Assembly: GCF_902859935.1 (NCBI RefSeq)
Contig: NZ_CADIKI010000002.1
Location: 434,001-498,000 of the forward strand
Direction of reading: 5' to 3'
DNA length: 64,000 nt
Source: Paraburkholderia fynbosensis
GTDB lineage: Bacteria > Pseudomonadota > Gammaproteobacteria > Burkholderiales > Burkholderiaceae
Positions within the stretch are counted from its first letter, which is position 1, and each line of letters begins with the position of its first letter. Under the pieces are notes generated by a model. The model was given only the letters and a program-made list of their open reading frames with translations, did no database searches and was not told where the DNA came from. The position numbers were made by a program, and so were the translations under genes. Positions 8,492 to 16,357 of this stretch are shown one piece after another.

Positions 8492-11467
8492 CTATCTATC
8501 GAGGCGGACACGCAAACGGCGTGCTCGTTCGCGGAACGCTTTCTCCCCCCCTTCCAGTATGTCGCAGACGATCTTACGGATTTCGGCGTCTTCCAAGCCT
8601 CCGGCGGTGTACGTGAACGACGGTAGGCCGCCGCTTCCCGACGGGTTGGCGTTGGCTACGATGATCTGATCGGCATCGGTGTTAATTACCAAGTTGGCGT
8701 TGTGTGTGACCATTATTACCTGCCGCTTTGATTTGGCCGAAATGAAGAGCGATACCAGTTCGTCAAAGACGGACTTAGGATCAAGATTCTCTTCCGGTTG
8801 ATCAATAATCAATGGCCGGTCATCGGCATCGTCCAGCGCCAAGTAGAGGAGCAGGAGGACGATACCGCGGGTGCCTGGTGAGAGTTTCCGGATGTCGATG
8901 CCGTCATACAGGATTTCGTACCTTACTGCGATGTGGTCCGTACTGAAAAGCCAATGAGCGAATCGCTTGGACCACTGCCGGAAAGCTTCTTGCGCGGCTG
9001 GAGCGAGAGGTGCTTGATCGCGCAATGCTTTGTAGTGGGCGGTGATGAACCCACTCATGGCAGTTTGCACGTCCGCGGCAGTACCTGTTTCCCAAGCCGA
9101 TAGAAGTTCAGCGCGCACCGTGTTCTCCAACGAACCTCGACCATAAAAATCGCCAGCCTTGCGGCAGTCAATCAAATCGTTCTCCCCGACGCTTGCCCAT
9201 TGAGCCACGTCGGCGATCCGCGATACTTTAAAGCTCAGCTTCTTCAGTGTCCCCTCCATGGCGCCGAGGCGTTCCATGAGTGGCGCGTACAGTTCGGTCA
9301 GGGCGTTTTGCTCCTTCACTACGGCGTCGAACAAGCGGCCATATGCAGCTTCCCGCTCCTGCTGGAAAATCTTTCGCCGTTCGGCGGCACCCTTTGCATC
9401 GTCTAATCGCGTCTTCAGGGCCTGAAGGGCCGCCTTCTCGGTAGCGATCTTCTTAGACAAAGTAGTGTATTGGTTACGCACCACGGTGTCGGCGCTGATG
9501 CGCTTTTCGAGACGGGCCATCTCTGCCTTGAGAACAGCGAGCTGTATCGTCTTCAAGTCTGCGTCCGCCAGTATCAGTGGGACGGTGGGGTCACCCTCGG
9601 GCGGGGCAACACCATTTAGCTTTGCGATCTCCTTGTCTGCCCAGCCGACATAGTCGGCGAGTGCTTTGTCGACGTCACCTTGATAGACCAGTAGGAAATC
9701 GCCCCATTGCGTCTGGTTGAGGCCACTGTTTGGATGACGCGCTATGACCTGTCGCAGCATTTCTGGCGCCTTCGATGTCCGCGTGCTTTGAACCTCGTCC
9801 TGCATTGCGACGAATGTTCTGCGCTGATTCGCCAAGGCGTTAACCCGCGTACTCAAGGCCTGCGCGGCTTCGGTGAGATCCGTGTACCGCTGGACCTGCG
9901 CTTCGGCGCCCTTGAGCACGAGCTTAGACAGGTCGAGCGCGTAACCGGCCAGCAGCTTTTCCTTCGCAGCGACCTGGGTTGTAAGGCTACTGACGATGGC
10001 TTCTTTCTCTAGTTCATCGGCGATGCGGTCCGACGTCGCCACTATCGCTTCGGCCTCTAGGCGACGTGCTTGGCGGAACCGAGTTGTACGCTGGTCACGC
10101 AATTCCTCAAAGCTATATGCGCCATCTTGGCCCAGTGCCGCGTGGGCCTCAAAGATCACGCGCTCTATTTCTCGCACCAGCCCTTCGGACGCACCCTTTG
10201 AGGAGCAGAGTTCTTCGACGAACTGTTGCGACAGATATCGGGCGCGAGGAAAGGCCCTGACATCGTCGGCATCTCGACCATCGAGGTAACAGCCTGATTC
10301 ATCTCCGCCGCCCCAGCCGAGCTTAACAGTCGCTTCTCCGACGAGCGGACGCGCGCGAACCAGGAAGGATGGGCTGACGTCATCGTCGGCTGCCCATGCG
10401 GCCTCTGGGATGGCGTCGCATCCCGCGGCAATAACGTCTGCCAAGGCAGTCTTTCCTGAACCCCTTGCGCCGATGATGGCAACCAAACCGGGATTTAGCA
10501 GCACAACTTTGGTTGCGGCCCACGCCGCATCATCGATTCGCACATGTGATATCACCTGCGACGGCATTGCACCGGTCGGCGGCTCGCGCCCCACGTAGGC
10601 GCGCCCGTCTGGATCAATGCAAGCTTGCTTCAAGCTGTCGAAGGTCAACGCACCCTTTATCCAAGAGAACCTGTCATCTTCAGGTTTCCCGATGGAGGAG
10701 AGATCGTGAGCATCACTGCCATGCAAGCAGGGTTTGCATCCACCATATCTGTCGTGCATTTGCTCCAAGGTCACCGTGCGCTTTCCCAGCCAAAATTCGC
10801 GCTGCGCTGGACTGCTCGCAAAGATGACGTGTGCAAACTTTTCCAGCTCCTGTCGAATCGTCTTGTCCGCCGCTTGGCGCACGCCAGATGTACCGTCACC
10901 TTCGCCGCCAGCTATGGCGATAAGGATGTTCTTATTGGCCCAAGCACTCTCTTTGAACGCCTTGCGCAGCGAATCGAAGTTGACCTTGAACTGCGTGGCT
11001 CCTTCAATCAAAGCGGATCGATCGTCTTTGATGGCACTGTCGGAAGCCTTGCCCAGGCGAATCAGGTCTGCCTTAGTGCAGTCAAAGCGATCATCGAAAG
11101 CGTTGAACTGGAGCCGGGAAAGAAAACGCTTGATCTCCTCAACGTGAGCCAAGTCAGTCGGATTGACCAGCAGGTGCACGTTTACAAAGCCCTTCTTCGC
11201 GGCGATATCGAGACGTAGCTCGACGTTGGGAAGCAGGAGCTTGACGTTGGGCAGTCGGTCGGCGGCCTTTCGGCGAACGACCTCTTCATAGGTGTCCGTC
11301 GTGTAGTAGTCCGTGACCGCAAGGGCCTCTATCACTGGCGAGCAGCTTTCCAGCGCAGTCAGATAGCTATTCCATGGGTCTCCCCCGCCAAACTGATTGT
11401 TCAGGACGGTGCCAGGGCCGTGAATATGCGGCTCCCAACGATGCCATTCCGATCCCCGGCTCATCAT
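8492..11467 (-). CDS. TrlF-like PHP-domain / SMC-type AAA ATPase
   Basis: A 991-residue protein starting at ATG 11467, chosen because AAAAAGGAG lies just upstream. Residues ~5-300 form a PHP-type metal hydrolase domain, with the HIHG motif near residue 14, LAVTDYYTTD near 50 and HGSDAH near 250. An ABC/SMC-like ATPase follows: Walker A in IIGARGSGKTAL near 335, a long charged coiled-coil region at roughly 440-740, and a Walker B in PLIIDQPEENLDP near 880, then MVTHNANLV (H-loop). The layout matches the family I know as TrlF-like or PHP-SMC ATPases, often carried on islands and suspected to act in phage defence as DNA- or RNA-processing machines. It is the last gene before the tRNA-Gly end of the island. 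No partner gene is adjacent. Confidence 0.85.
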   Translation of the reverse strand: MMSRGSEWHRWEPHIHGPGTVLNNQFGGGDPWNSYLTALESCSPVIEALAVTDYYTTDTYEEVVRRKAADRLPNVKLLLPNVELRLDIAAKKGFVNVHLLVNPTDLAHVEEIKRFLSRLQFNAFDDRFDCTKADLIRLGKASDSAIKDDRSALIEGATQFKVNFDSLRKAFKESAWANKNILIAIAGGEGDGTSGVRQAADKTIRQELEKFAHVIFASSPAQREFWLGKRTVTLEQMHDRYGGCKPCLHGSDAHDLSSIGKPEDDRFSWIKGALTFDSLKQACIDPDGRAYVGREPPTGAMPSQVISHVRIDDAAWAATKVVLLNPGLVAIIGARGSGKTALADVIAAGCDAIPEAAWAADDDVSPSFLVRARPLVGEATVKLGWGGGDESGCYLDGRDADDVRAFPRARYLSQQFVEELCSSKGASEGLVREIERVIFEAHAALGQDGAYSFEELRDQRTTRFRQARRLEAEAIVATSDRIADELEKEAIVSSLTTQVAAKEKLLAGYALDLSKLVLKGAEAQVQRYTDLTEAAQALSTRVNALANQRRTFVAMQDEVQSTRTSKAPEMLRQVIARHPNSGLNQTQWGDFLLVYQGDVDKALADYVGWADKEIAKLNGVAPPEGDPTVPLILADADLKTIQLAVLKAEMARLEKRISADTVVRNQYTTLSKKIATEKAALQALKTRLDDAKGAAERRKIFQQEREAAYGRLFDAVVKEQNALTELYAPLMERLGAMEGTLKKLSFKVSRIADVAQWASVGENDLIDCRKAGDFYGRGSLENTVRAELLSAWETGTAADVQTAMSGFITAHYKALRDQAPLAPAAQEAFRQWSKRFAHWLFSTDHIAVRYEILYDGIDIRKLSPGTRGIVLLLLYLALDDADDRPLIIDQPEENLDPKSVFDELVSLFISAKSKRQVIMVTHNANLVINTDADQIIVANANPSGSGGLPSFTYTAGGLEDAEIRKIVCDILEGGEKAFRERARRLRVRLDR

Positions 11468-11809
11468 CTTGTTCTCCTTTTTATGGTGTCGTAGTCGTTT
11501 GATTCTGGCTGAATGACAGCCGAAGCCGCCCAACGCGTGACAGCCGTGGGCTCAGTACCTGATCACTGATGGGCTGGAAACACCCTAGCACGAGTTTTTC
11601 GCGCTTCCTGAGCTATGGATCGCCTGCTGAGCGTAACGGCCTTTCTCAGCCTATATCGGCCACCCGGATTTTATCTTTTTATGACGGTTCTTGGCCGCCA
11701 TGAGCCGCTCGGGGCTATTGGGCCGATGAGTGACAAGACGGCGAAAAGATGCCATCTAGATCAATAGCTTCCGACTTGATGTGCTGGGGTGAAAACTGGC
11801 GTCGCCGTC

Positions 11810-11880
11810 AAACCCGCATAACACGTGGTTTTCAATGGTGCCCGCTGGAAAACCACGTCTAAAACCCGCATGAATAGTGG
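11810..11880. repeat. Palindrome flanked by direct repeats near the island end
   Basis: ACGTGGTTTTC (11823-11833) and GAAAACCACGT (11848-11858) form a perfect 11-bp inverted repeat with a 14-base loop. The sequence AAACCCGCAT occurs on each side, at 11810-11819 and 11862-11871, and the second copy begins another inverted repeat (AACCC with GGGTT). The interrupted tRNA-Gly begins 19 bases further on. This looks like recombinase arm- or core-binding sites of an attachment site. The remainder of 11468-11809 shows no gene. Confidence 0.55.
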
Positions 11881-11898
11881 GTTTGCTCAAGCCGTTGC

Positions 11899-11938
11899 AG
11901 CTTGGGAAGCTAGGGTATTACCATTATACGACGCCCGC
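11899..11938 (-). pseudogene. Truncated tRNA-Gly(CCC), 5' half only
   Basis: The minus strand reads an intact acceptor strand GCGGGCG, a D-arm with GTAT/ATAC stem and AATGGTA loop, and an anticodon stem-loop CTAGC-TTCCCAA-GCT with anticodon CCC. From the 3' side of the anticodon stem onward the sequence departs: there is no variable loop, T-arm (GGTTCGA) or acceptor 3' strand. The break at the anticodon stem is typical of tyrosine-recombinase integration. Here the island has not restored the 3' half, so the gene should be non-functional. Loss is tolerable because tRNA-Gly(UCC) can read GGG codons. Confidence 0.8.
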
Positions 11939-11948
11939 AGAGCGCACA

Positions 11949-11978
11949 ATTCTACTCGGGAAAGGGCGTTCAGCGCAA
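11949..11978 (-). promoter_or_regulatory. Sigma-70 promoter of the broken tRNA-Gly
   Basis: On the minus strand, TTGCGC (-35, 11973-11978) and TAGAAT (-10, 11949-11954) are 18 bases apart and lie directly upstream of tRNA position 1 (11938). The promoter is intact, so a chimeric transcript may still be made into the island. Confidence 0.65.
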
Positions 11979-12013
11979 ATCACGCCACGCTTTCCCGCCA
12001 ACCCTGCGCATCT

Positions 12014-12577
12014 TCAGATGACGAAGTAGGTGAGTTGAACGGCAGCGCGGGTGACCACCATCAACAGCACCTGCACGATCACGAACAACAGGATTGGCGA
12101 CAGATCGATTCCGCCCAGTTGCGGAATCACCCGGCGCAGCGGATTCAGGAACGGCGCGGTCAGCTGATACAGAATCGGCATGGCCGGCGAGCGCGGGTTG
12201 AGCCAGGACAGCAGTGCCATCAGGATCGTCATCCAGATGATCAGATTCAGCGCCCACTTGATGACGGTCAGCACGGCGACGATCAGCAGCGTCGGCACGA
12301 GCGTGAGTGGATCGGCGCCGGTGAGGACCACCATCAGCACGACGTACACGATCGCCGCGATCAGCGCCGCGACGAGGCTCGCCCAGTCGATGCTGCGCGT
12401 ACTCGGCAAAATGCGCCGCAGCGGCAGCACGATCCAGTTGGTGGCCTGCAGCACGGCGTTCGTCACCGGGTTGTAGGGCGGCATGCGCACGACCTGCAGC
12501 CAGGCGCGCAGCAGCAGCGCCGCGCCGAACAGCGTGAAGACGGTATTGAGCAGAAAACGGGCGATATCGCCAAACAT
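12014..12577 (-). CDS. yggT: YggT family integral membrane protein
   Basis: A 187-residue protein with two repeated YggT units, each with a hydrophobic N-terminal helix followed by a proline-rich loop. The first has YNPVTNAVLQATNWIVLPLRRILPS; the second has LNPRSPAMPILYQL and PFLNPLRRVIPQLGGIDLSP. About four transmembrane helices are visible. YggT proteins are linked to cell-envelope or osmotic functions and often lie near proC and yggS; the biochemical role is not settled. It is the first core gene to the right of the island, so it marks the chromosomal side of the attachment site. Confidence 0.9.
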   Translation of the reverse strand: MFGDIARFLLNTVFTLFGAALLLRAWLQVVRMPPYNPVTNAVLQATNWIVLPLRRILPSTRSIDWASLVAALIAAIVYVVLMVVLTGADPLTLVPTLLIVAVLTVIKWALNLIIWMTILMALLSWLNPRSPAMPILYQLTAPFLNPLRRVIPQLGGIDLSPILLFVIVQVLLMVVTRAAVQLTYFVI

Positions 12578-12767
12578 CTCGTGTCCTTATGCTTCGGATG
12601 GCGGCCGTCGAGCGGTCGCGGAGTGCCGGCGTCGACCGTTCAGTGCGCGCCGGCGGTTCATTGGGATTGCATGCGCGTTTCGCGCGTGGATTCGGTGACT
12701 CGGCTTCAGACCGGATGCCCCGGCAAGCATGATGACACGCCACCGTTTCACCGCTGTCTGCTCGACA

Positions 12768-13091
12768 TCACACGGAAATCTTGATCTCGCTGATCAGGAT
12801 CGTGCCGTTGCCGCCGTCGGTGTAATTGGGAATGTCGGCCGTCAGTTGCTCGGCGGCCGGCTTGAAGACTTTGTAGAAGTCGTCCGCACTGTCGAACAGG
12901 AAGTGGCCCGCGGCCACATACGGCGGCGGCGTTCCGGGCGGCCCGGCGTTGATGCCGACGTCGACCGACCAGCCCTTCAGCGACGGCCCGAACAGCTTCG
13001 CCGCGAGCGGCATATGCGTGACGCTGTAATAGTCCACATCGAAGTGGCCGTTTTCCCGATACGGATAGAGGATGCTGACCTTGATCATTGT
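12768..13091 (-). CDS. EthD family protein
   Basis: A 107-residue protein starting at MIKVSILYPY (13091); the open frame extends upstream but GAGAACGCACA just before this ATG supports the choice. It shows the EthD/dimeric alpha-beta barrel pattern: FDVDYYSVTHMPLAAKLFG, then a central V-D-V-G stretch, and SADDFYKVFKPAAEQL near the C-terminus. EthD-like proteins are small ferredoxin-fold dimers named from ETBE degradation; many act as accessory proteins or enzymes of unknown substrate. It lies 74 bases downstream of the DUF2520 gene on the same strand and may share its transcript. Confidence 0.8.
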   Translation of the reverse strand, partial: TMIKVSILYPYRENGHFDVDYYSVTHMPLAAKLFGPSLKGWSVDVGINAGPPGTPPPYVAAGHFLFDSADDFYKVFKPAAEQLTADIPNYTDGGNGTILISEIKISV

Positions 13092-13165
13092 GCGTTCTCG
13101 TCTGTTGGTCCCGAAGCGCGGCGCTGGCGGATTGCGTGCTGCGCCGGACGTCACATTATCACGCC

Positions 13166-14098
13166 TTACTTGACGCTTGCACCTGCTGCGGCCTGATTCA
13201 GCGACCGGTTCAGCGATTCTTCCACCGCCGCGGCGATTGCCTCGATCGCCGCGGGCGGGCTCGCGCGGCGCTCGGCGAGTCCGACCGCGCGCCGGGACAG
13301 CAAACCGTACAGCGCGGCGTGGTCGCCGCCGAGCTCTTCGAGCAGCGCCAACTGCTTAGCCACGACCCCGGTATCGCCGCGCGACACCGGGCCCGCGAGC
13401 GCGTTGGGCAACCCTTTGTCGCGCGCGGTTTCGATGGTGCCGGCGAGCATCGGCAGCAGCGCGCGCAGCGCGTCGTCTTCGGCGAAACCCAGTGTGCCCC
13501 ACAGCGCGACGCATTCGGCGAGGCTGCACAGCGCGAAGCTGGCGGCGTAGTGGGCAGCGGCGTGATACAGCATGCGGCCGCCCGGCGGAATCGACAGAGG
13601 ATGGCAGCGCAGTGCGATGGCCAGCGCTGTGAGCGTGTCCTTCAGCGCGCCGTTGGCCTCGATCGTCACCGAGCAGCCGGCGATCCGCTCGAGATCGGCG
13701 AGGTCCCCGCTAAAGAGGTACAGTGGATGAAATCCGCCGATCGCCGCGCCCCGGTCGCGCGCCGGTGCCAGCAGATCCACCGGCGACGCGCCGCTGCAGT
13801 GCACCAACGCCTTGCCGGACTGGGCAGCGTCCGGGCCGAAACGCAGTGTGTGCGCTGACGTACCGATGCTGTCGTCGGGAACGGCTAAAAAGACGATATC
13901 GGCGGCGTCGACAACATGCTGTGGATCGTCCGATGCCGTGCAATGCTCGATCTGACTGGCAAGCCTGGCGGCTGAGCTCGCCGTGCGGCTCGCTACTGCT
14001 GTGACCGGATAGCCGGCGCGTGAAAAGCTCAGCGCAAGACAACGCGCGAGCCGGCCCGCACCGATAAACCCGAGGCGCGGCAAAGGGAACTGGGACAT
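13166..14098 (-). CDS. Rossmann-fold and DUF2520 domain protein
   Basis: A 310-residue NAD(P)-binding protein. The start is ATG 14098, with GGAG nine bases upstream, rather than the ATG at 14122. The N-terminus has the dinucleotide-binding loop LGFIGAGRLARCLA, and DIVFLAVPDDSI follows as in ProC-like reductases. The C-terminal DUF2520 domain is helical (YHAAAHYAASFALCSLAE, then DTGVVAKQLALLEEL). The family resembles pyrroline-5-carboxylate and 6-phosphogluconate type dehydrogenases, but its substrate is unknown. Located just upstream of the EthD-like gene. Confidence 0.85.
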   Translation of the reverse strand: MSQFPLPRLGFIGAGRLARCLALSFSRAGYPVTAVASRTASSAARLASQIEHCTASDDPQHVVDAADIVFLAVPDDSIGTSAHTLRFGPDAAQSGKALVHCSGASPVDLLAPARDRGAAIGGFHPLYLFSGDLADLERIAGCSVTIEANGALKDTLTALAIALRCHPLSIPPGGRMLYHAAAHYAASFALCSLAECVALWGTLGFAEDDALRALLPMLAGTIETARDKGLPNALAGPVSRGDTGVVAKQLALLEELGGDHAALYGLLSRRAVGLAERRASPPAAIEAIAAAVEESLNRSLNQAAAGASVK

Positions 14099-14353
14099 GG
14101 TTGCCTGCTCCAGACGGGACATTTGAACGGAAAGCAGAAGTATCGCGCATTTGGCTGCCAGCAGACTGATCTGGCACCGACTTTCCTCCGAGCGGCTTGC
14201 GCACGATCTGCCGCCTGCAGCCGGTCATTCGACCGCGCCACGGCGGGTTCGAAAACTGCTCGACATTCGCGATTCGCGATTCGCGTGATACGTCAGTTTG
14301 GTAGTCGCTGTCTCTGGGTACTTCGTTTCGCAGTCAGATTCGGGAGGTCGACG

Positions 14354-14515
14354 ATGAGCATTTTTTCTTACCGGAAGCACTTGCGGTTCCTGACACCTGC
14401 ACAGCGCCGTCGCTGGTGGGACCAGAAAAAGCGCCTGACGCCGCGTGTGCGCATCAGCGGCGCATATGTCCCGCCCAGCGTGTCCCGTGAATTTGCCTAT
14501 GTGAAAGTCGGCTAA
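14354..14515 (+). CDS. Small basic protein, 53 aa
   Basis: Starts at ATG 14354 with GGGAGG six bases upstream and ends at TAA 14515. The product is strongly basic and aromatic (FSYRKHLRFL, then RRRWWDQKKRL) with a short tail ending AYVKVG. A terminator follows within 25 bases. I do not recognise the family. The strong ribosome-binding site and dedicated terminator support expression. A role in RNA or membrane binding is only a guess from charge. Confidence 0.6.
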   Translation: MSIFSYRKHLRFLTPAQRRRWWDQKKRLTPRVRISGAYVPPSVSREFAYVKVG

Positions 14516-14536
14516 ACGGCGACGCTCACAGGCGAG

Positions 14537-14567
14537 AAATGCCCGGCGTATTCGCCGGGCATTTTTT
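14537..14567 (+). terminator. Intrinsic terminator after the small basic protein
   Basis: AATGCCCGGCG and CGCCGGGCATT pair around a four-base loop and are followed by T residues. Confidence 0.85.
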
Positions 14568-14882
14568 ATGGCGCGGCTCGATTGCGCCGTCAGGATTGAA
14601 GCTAATTTGTAATCAAACATTACTGAAACGCGAACTCGAAAAACGCCGGTGTCGTGAAATGACGATGGGCGTATCTCTGCAACTCCTCAAACCCTTGATT
14701 CTCGGCTCACCACGGTGCTGCGGCGAGGCTCGGCGCGCCTGCCCAAACCGTGAACTATTGCGACGAATTGCAATTTGCAACAAATGCGAACAGAAGTGCC
14801 AGGCCTTTTTCGATAAATTGTTCCAATAGCATGCAAGGCATGCGAAGTCGGCGACCTTAATAGGCCGCGCTAGGAGAACAAA

Positions 14883-15194
14883 GTGAAAAAGATCATTCCG
14901 TTCGTTGTTGCCGCAGGGCTCGGCCTTGGCCTTGCTGGTGCTGCTGAGGCGCACGTTTCCGTGGGTATCGGGATTGGGGTTCCGGTCGCGCCTGCTTATC
15001 CGGTGTATGCCGCGCCGCCGCCCGTTTATTACGCGCCGCCGCCGCCCGTCTATGCACCGCCCGTCGTGTACGCGCCGCCGCCCGTCGTGGTAGGTGGCTA
15101 CTACGGGGGCTATGGCCGCCCTTATTATCGCCACGGCTACTATCACGGTTATTACGGACACGGTTATTACGGCCACGGCTACCATCGCCGCTAA
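14883..15194 (+). CDS. Exported Pro/Tyr/Gly-rich repeat protein
   Basis: 103 residues, GTG start at 14883 with AGGAG upstream. A classical signal peptide (KKIIPFVVAAGLGLGLAGAAEA) is followed by a short VSVGIGIGVPV strand. A proline-rich repeat region then follows (repeats of YAPPPPVY / YAPPPVV) and a C-terminal Gly/Tyr/His stretch with repeated GYYHGYYGHGYY units. Such proteins are common in Burkholderia genomes and are thought to be periplasmic or surface-associated; their role is unknown. The His-rich tail might bind metal. The gene is monocistronic, with a strong terminator behind it. Confidence 0.75.
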   Translation: MKKIIPFVVAAGLGLGLAGAAEAHVSVGIGIGVPVAPAYPVYAAPPPVYYAPPPPVYAPPVVYAPPPVVVGGYYGGYGRPYYRHGYYHGYYGHGYYGHGYHRR

Positions 15195-15221
15195 ATGCGG
15201 TATGTCCGTTGAGGACTGACG

Positions 15222-15262
15222 ACGGCGTAACGCCGGCTTGATCGCCGGGTTACGCCGTTTTT
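15222..15262 (+). terminator. Intrinsic terminator
   Basis: ACGGCGTAAC and GTTACGCCGT pair, extended inward by GCCGG/CCGGC, followed by five T. Confidence 0.85.
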
Positions 15263-15356
15263 GTTTGATGCCGCCGCGCCAGCGGCATTGACGTTCCAAA
15301 GCATTCGCGAAGCTGGGAGAATGGCTGTTTCGCCAACGCCCAGGAGAGTTTCGCCG

Positions 15357-16322
15357 ATGCAAGCGCTTCCCGCTCCCACTTTCGACGACGTACTCGACGC
15401 CGCTGCGCGTCTTGAAGGCGTCGCCCACCGCACCCCGGTCCTGACATCGAGCACGTTCAACGAGCGCACGGGCGCGTCGGTGTTCTTCAAGTGTGAAAAT
15501 TTTCAGCGCATGGGCGCGTTCAAGTTTCGCGGCGCCTATAACGCGATTTCGCATTTCGACGCGGAACAGCGCAAGGCGGGGGTGCTGACCTATTCGTCGG
15601 GCAATCACGCGCAGGCAATCGCGCTGTCGGCGCGCCTCGCCGGCATCCGCGCGACGATCATCATGCCGCACGACGCCCCGGCCGCCAAAGTAGCGGCGAC
15701 CAAGGGCTACGGCGGCGAAGTGATCACCTACGACCGCTACAAGGAGAACCGCGAGGAGATCGGCCGGCGGCTTGCCGAGGAGCGCGGCATGACGCTGATT
15801 CCACCGTACGACCACCCGCATGTGATTGCCGGGCAGGGCACCGCGGTGAAAGAGTTGCTCGACGAAACCGGCCCGCTCGACATGCTCTTCGTATGCCTCG
15901 GCGGCGGCGGCTTGCTCGGCGGCAGCACTTTGTCGGCGGTCCAGCTGAGCCCGACGTGCACGATAATCGGCGTGGAACCGGAGGCGGGCAACGACGGCCA
16001 ACGGTCGCTCGCGCGCGGCGAGATCGTGCATATCGACACGCCGCGCACGATCGCCGACGGCGCCGCCTCCACGCATCTCGGCGACTACACGTTCGCGATC
16101 ATCCGCAAGCACGTGGCGCGGATCGAAACCGTCAGCGACGCGCAGTTGATCGAGACAATGCGCTTTTTCGCGCAGCGCATGAAGATGGTGGTCGAGCCGA
16201 CGGGTTGCCTCGCCGCGGCGGCGGTGTTCAACGGCATCGTGCCGGTGAAGGGCAAGCGGGTCGGCGTGGTGCTGAGCGGCGGCAACGTCGATTTGCCGAA
16301 GCTCGCGGAGTATCTCGCCTGA
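15357..16322 (+). CDS. Threonine dehydratase-like / threo-3-hydroxyaspartate ammonia-lyase
   Basis: 321 residues, PLP-dependent fold type II. The start at 15357 gives the family's usual N-terminus (FDDVLDAAARLEG-AHRTPV) and has AGGAGAG 11 bases upstream; a start at 15321 is possible. The PLP lysine is in FKFRGAYNA, the substrate-carboxylate loop is SSGNHAQA, and the phosphate-binding glycine loop is GGGGLLGG. There is no C-terminal ACT regulatory domain, so it is not the biosynthetic IlvA type. Length and motifs fit either a catabolic threonine dehydratase or the threo-3-hydroxy-L-aspartate ammonia-lyase group, which makes oxaloacetate and ammonia. Sequence alone does not settle the substrate. 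Confidence 0.85.
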   Translation: MQALPAPTFDDVLDAAARLEGVAHRTPVLTSSTFNERTGASVFFKCENFQRMGAFKFRGAYNAISHFDAEQRKAGVLTYSSGNHAQAIALSARLAGIRATIIMPHDAPAAKVAATKGYGGEVITYDRYKENREEIGRRLAEERGMTLIPPYDHPHVIAGQGTAVKELLDETGPLDMLFVCLGGGGLLGGSTLSAVQLSPTCTIIGVEPEAGNDGQRSLARGEIVHIDTPRTIADGAASTHLGDYTFAIIRKHVARIETVSDAQLIETMRFFAQRMKMVVEPTGCLAAAAVFNGIVPVKGKRVGVVLSGGNVDLPKLAEYLA

Positions 16323-16357
16323 ACGACGACGGCTTGCCAGCGCAAGCCGTTTCTTCA

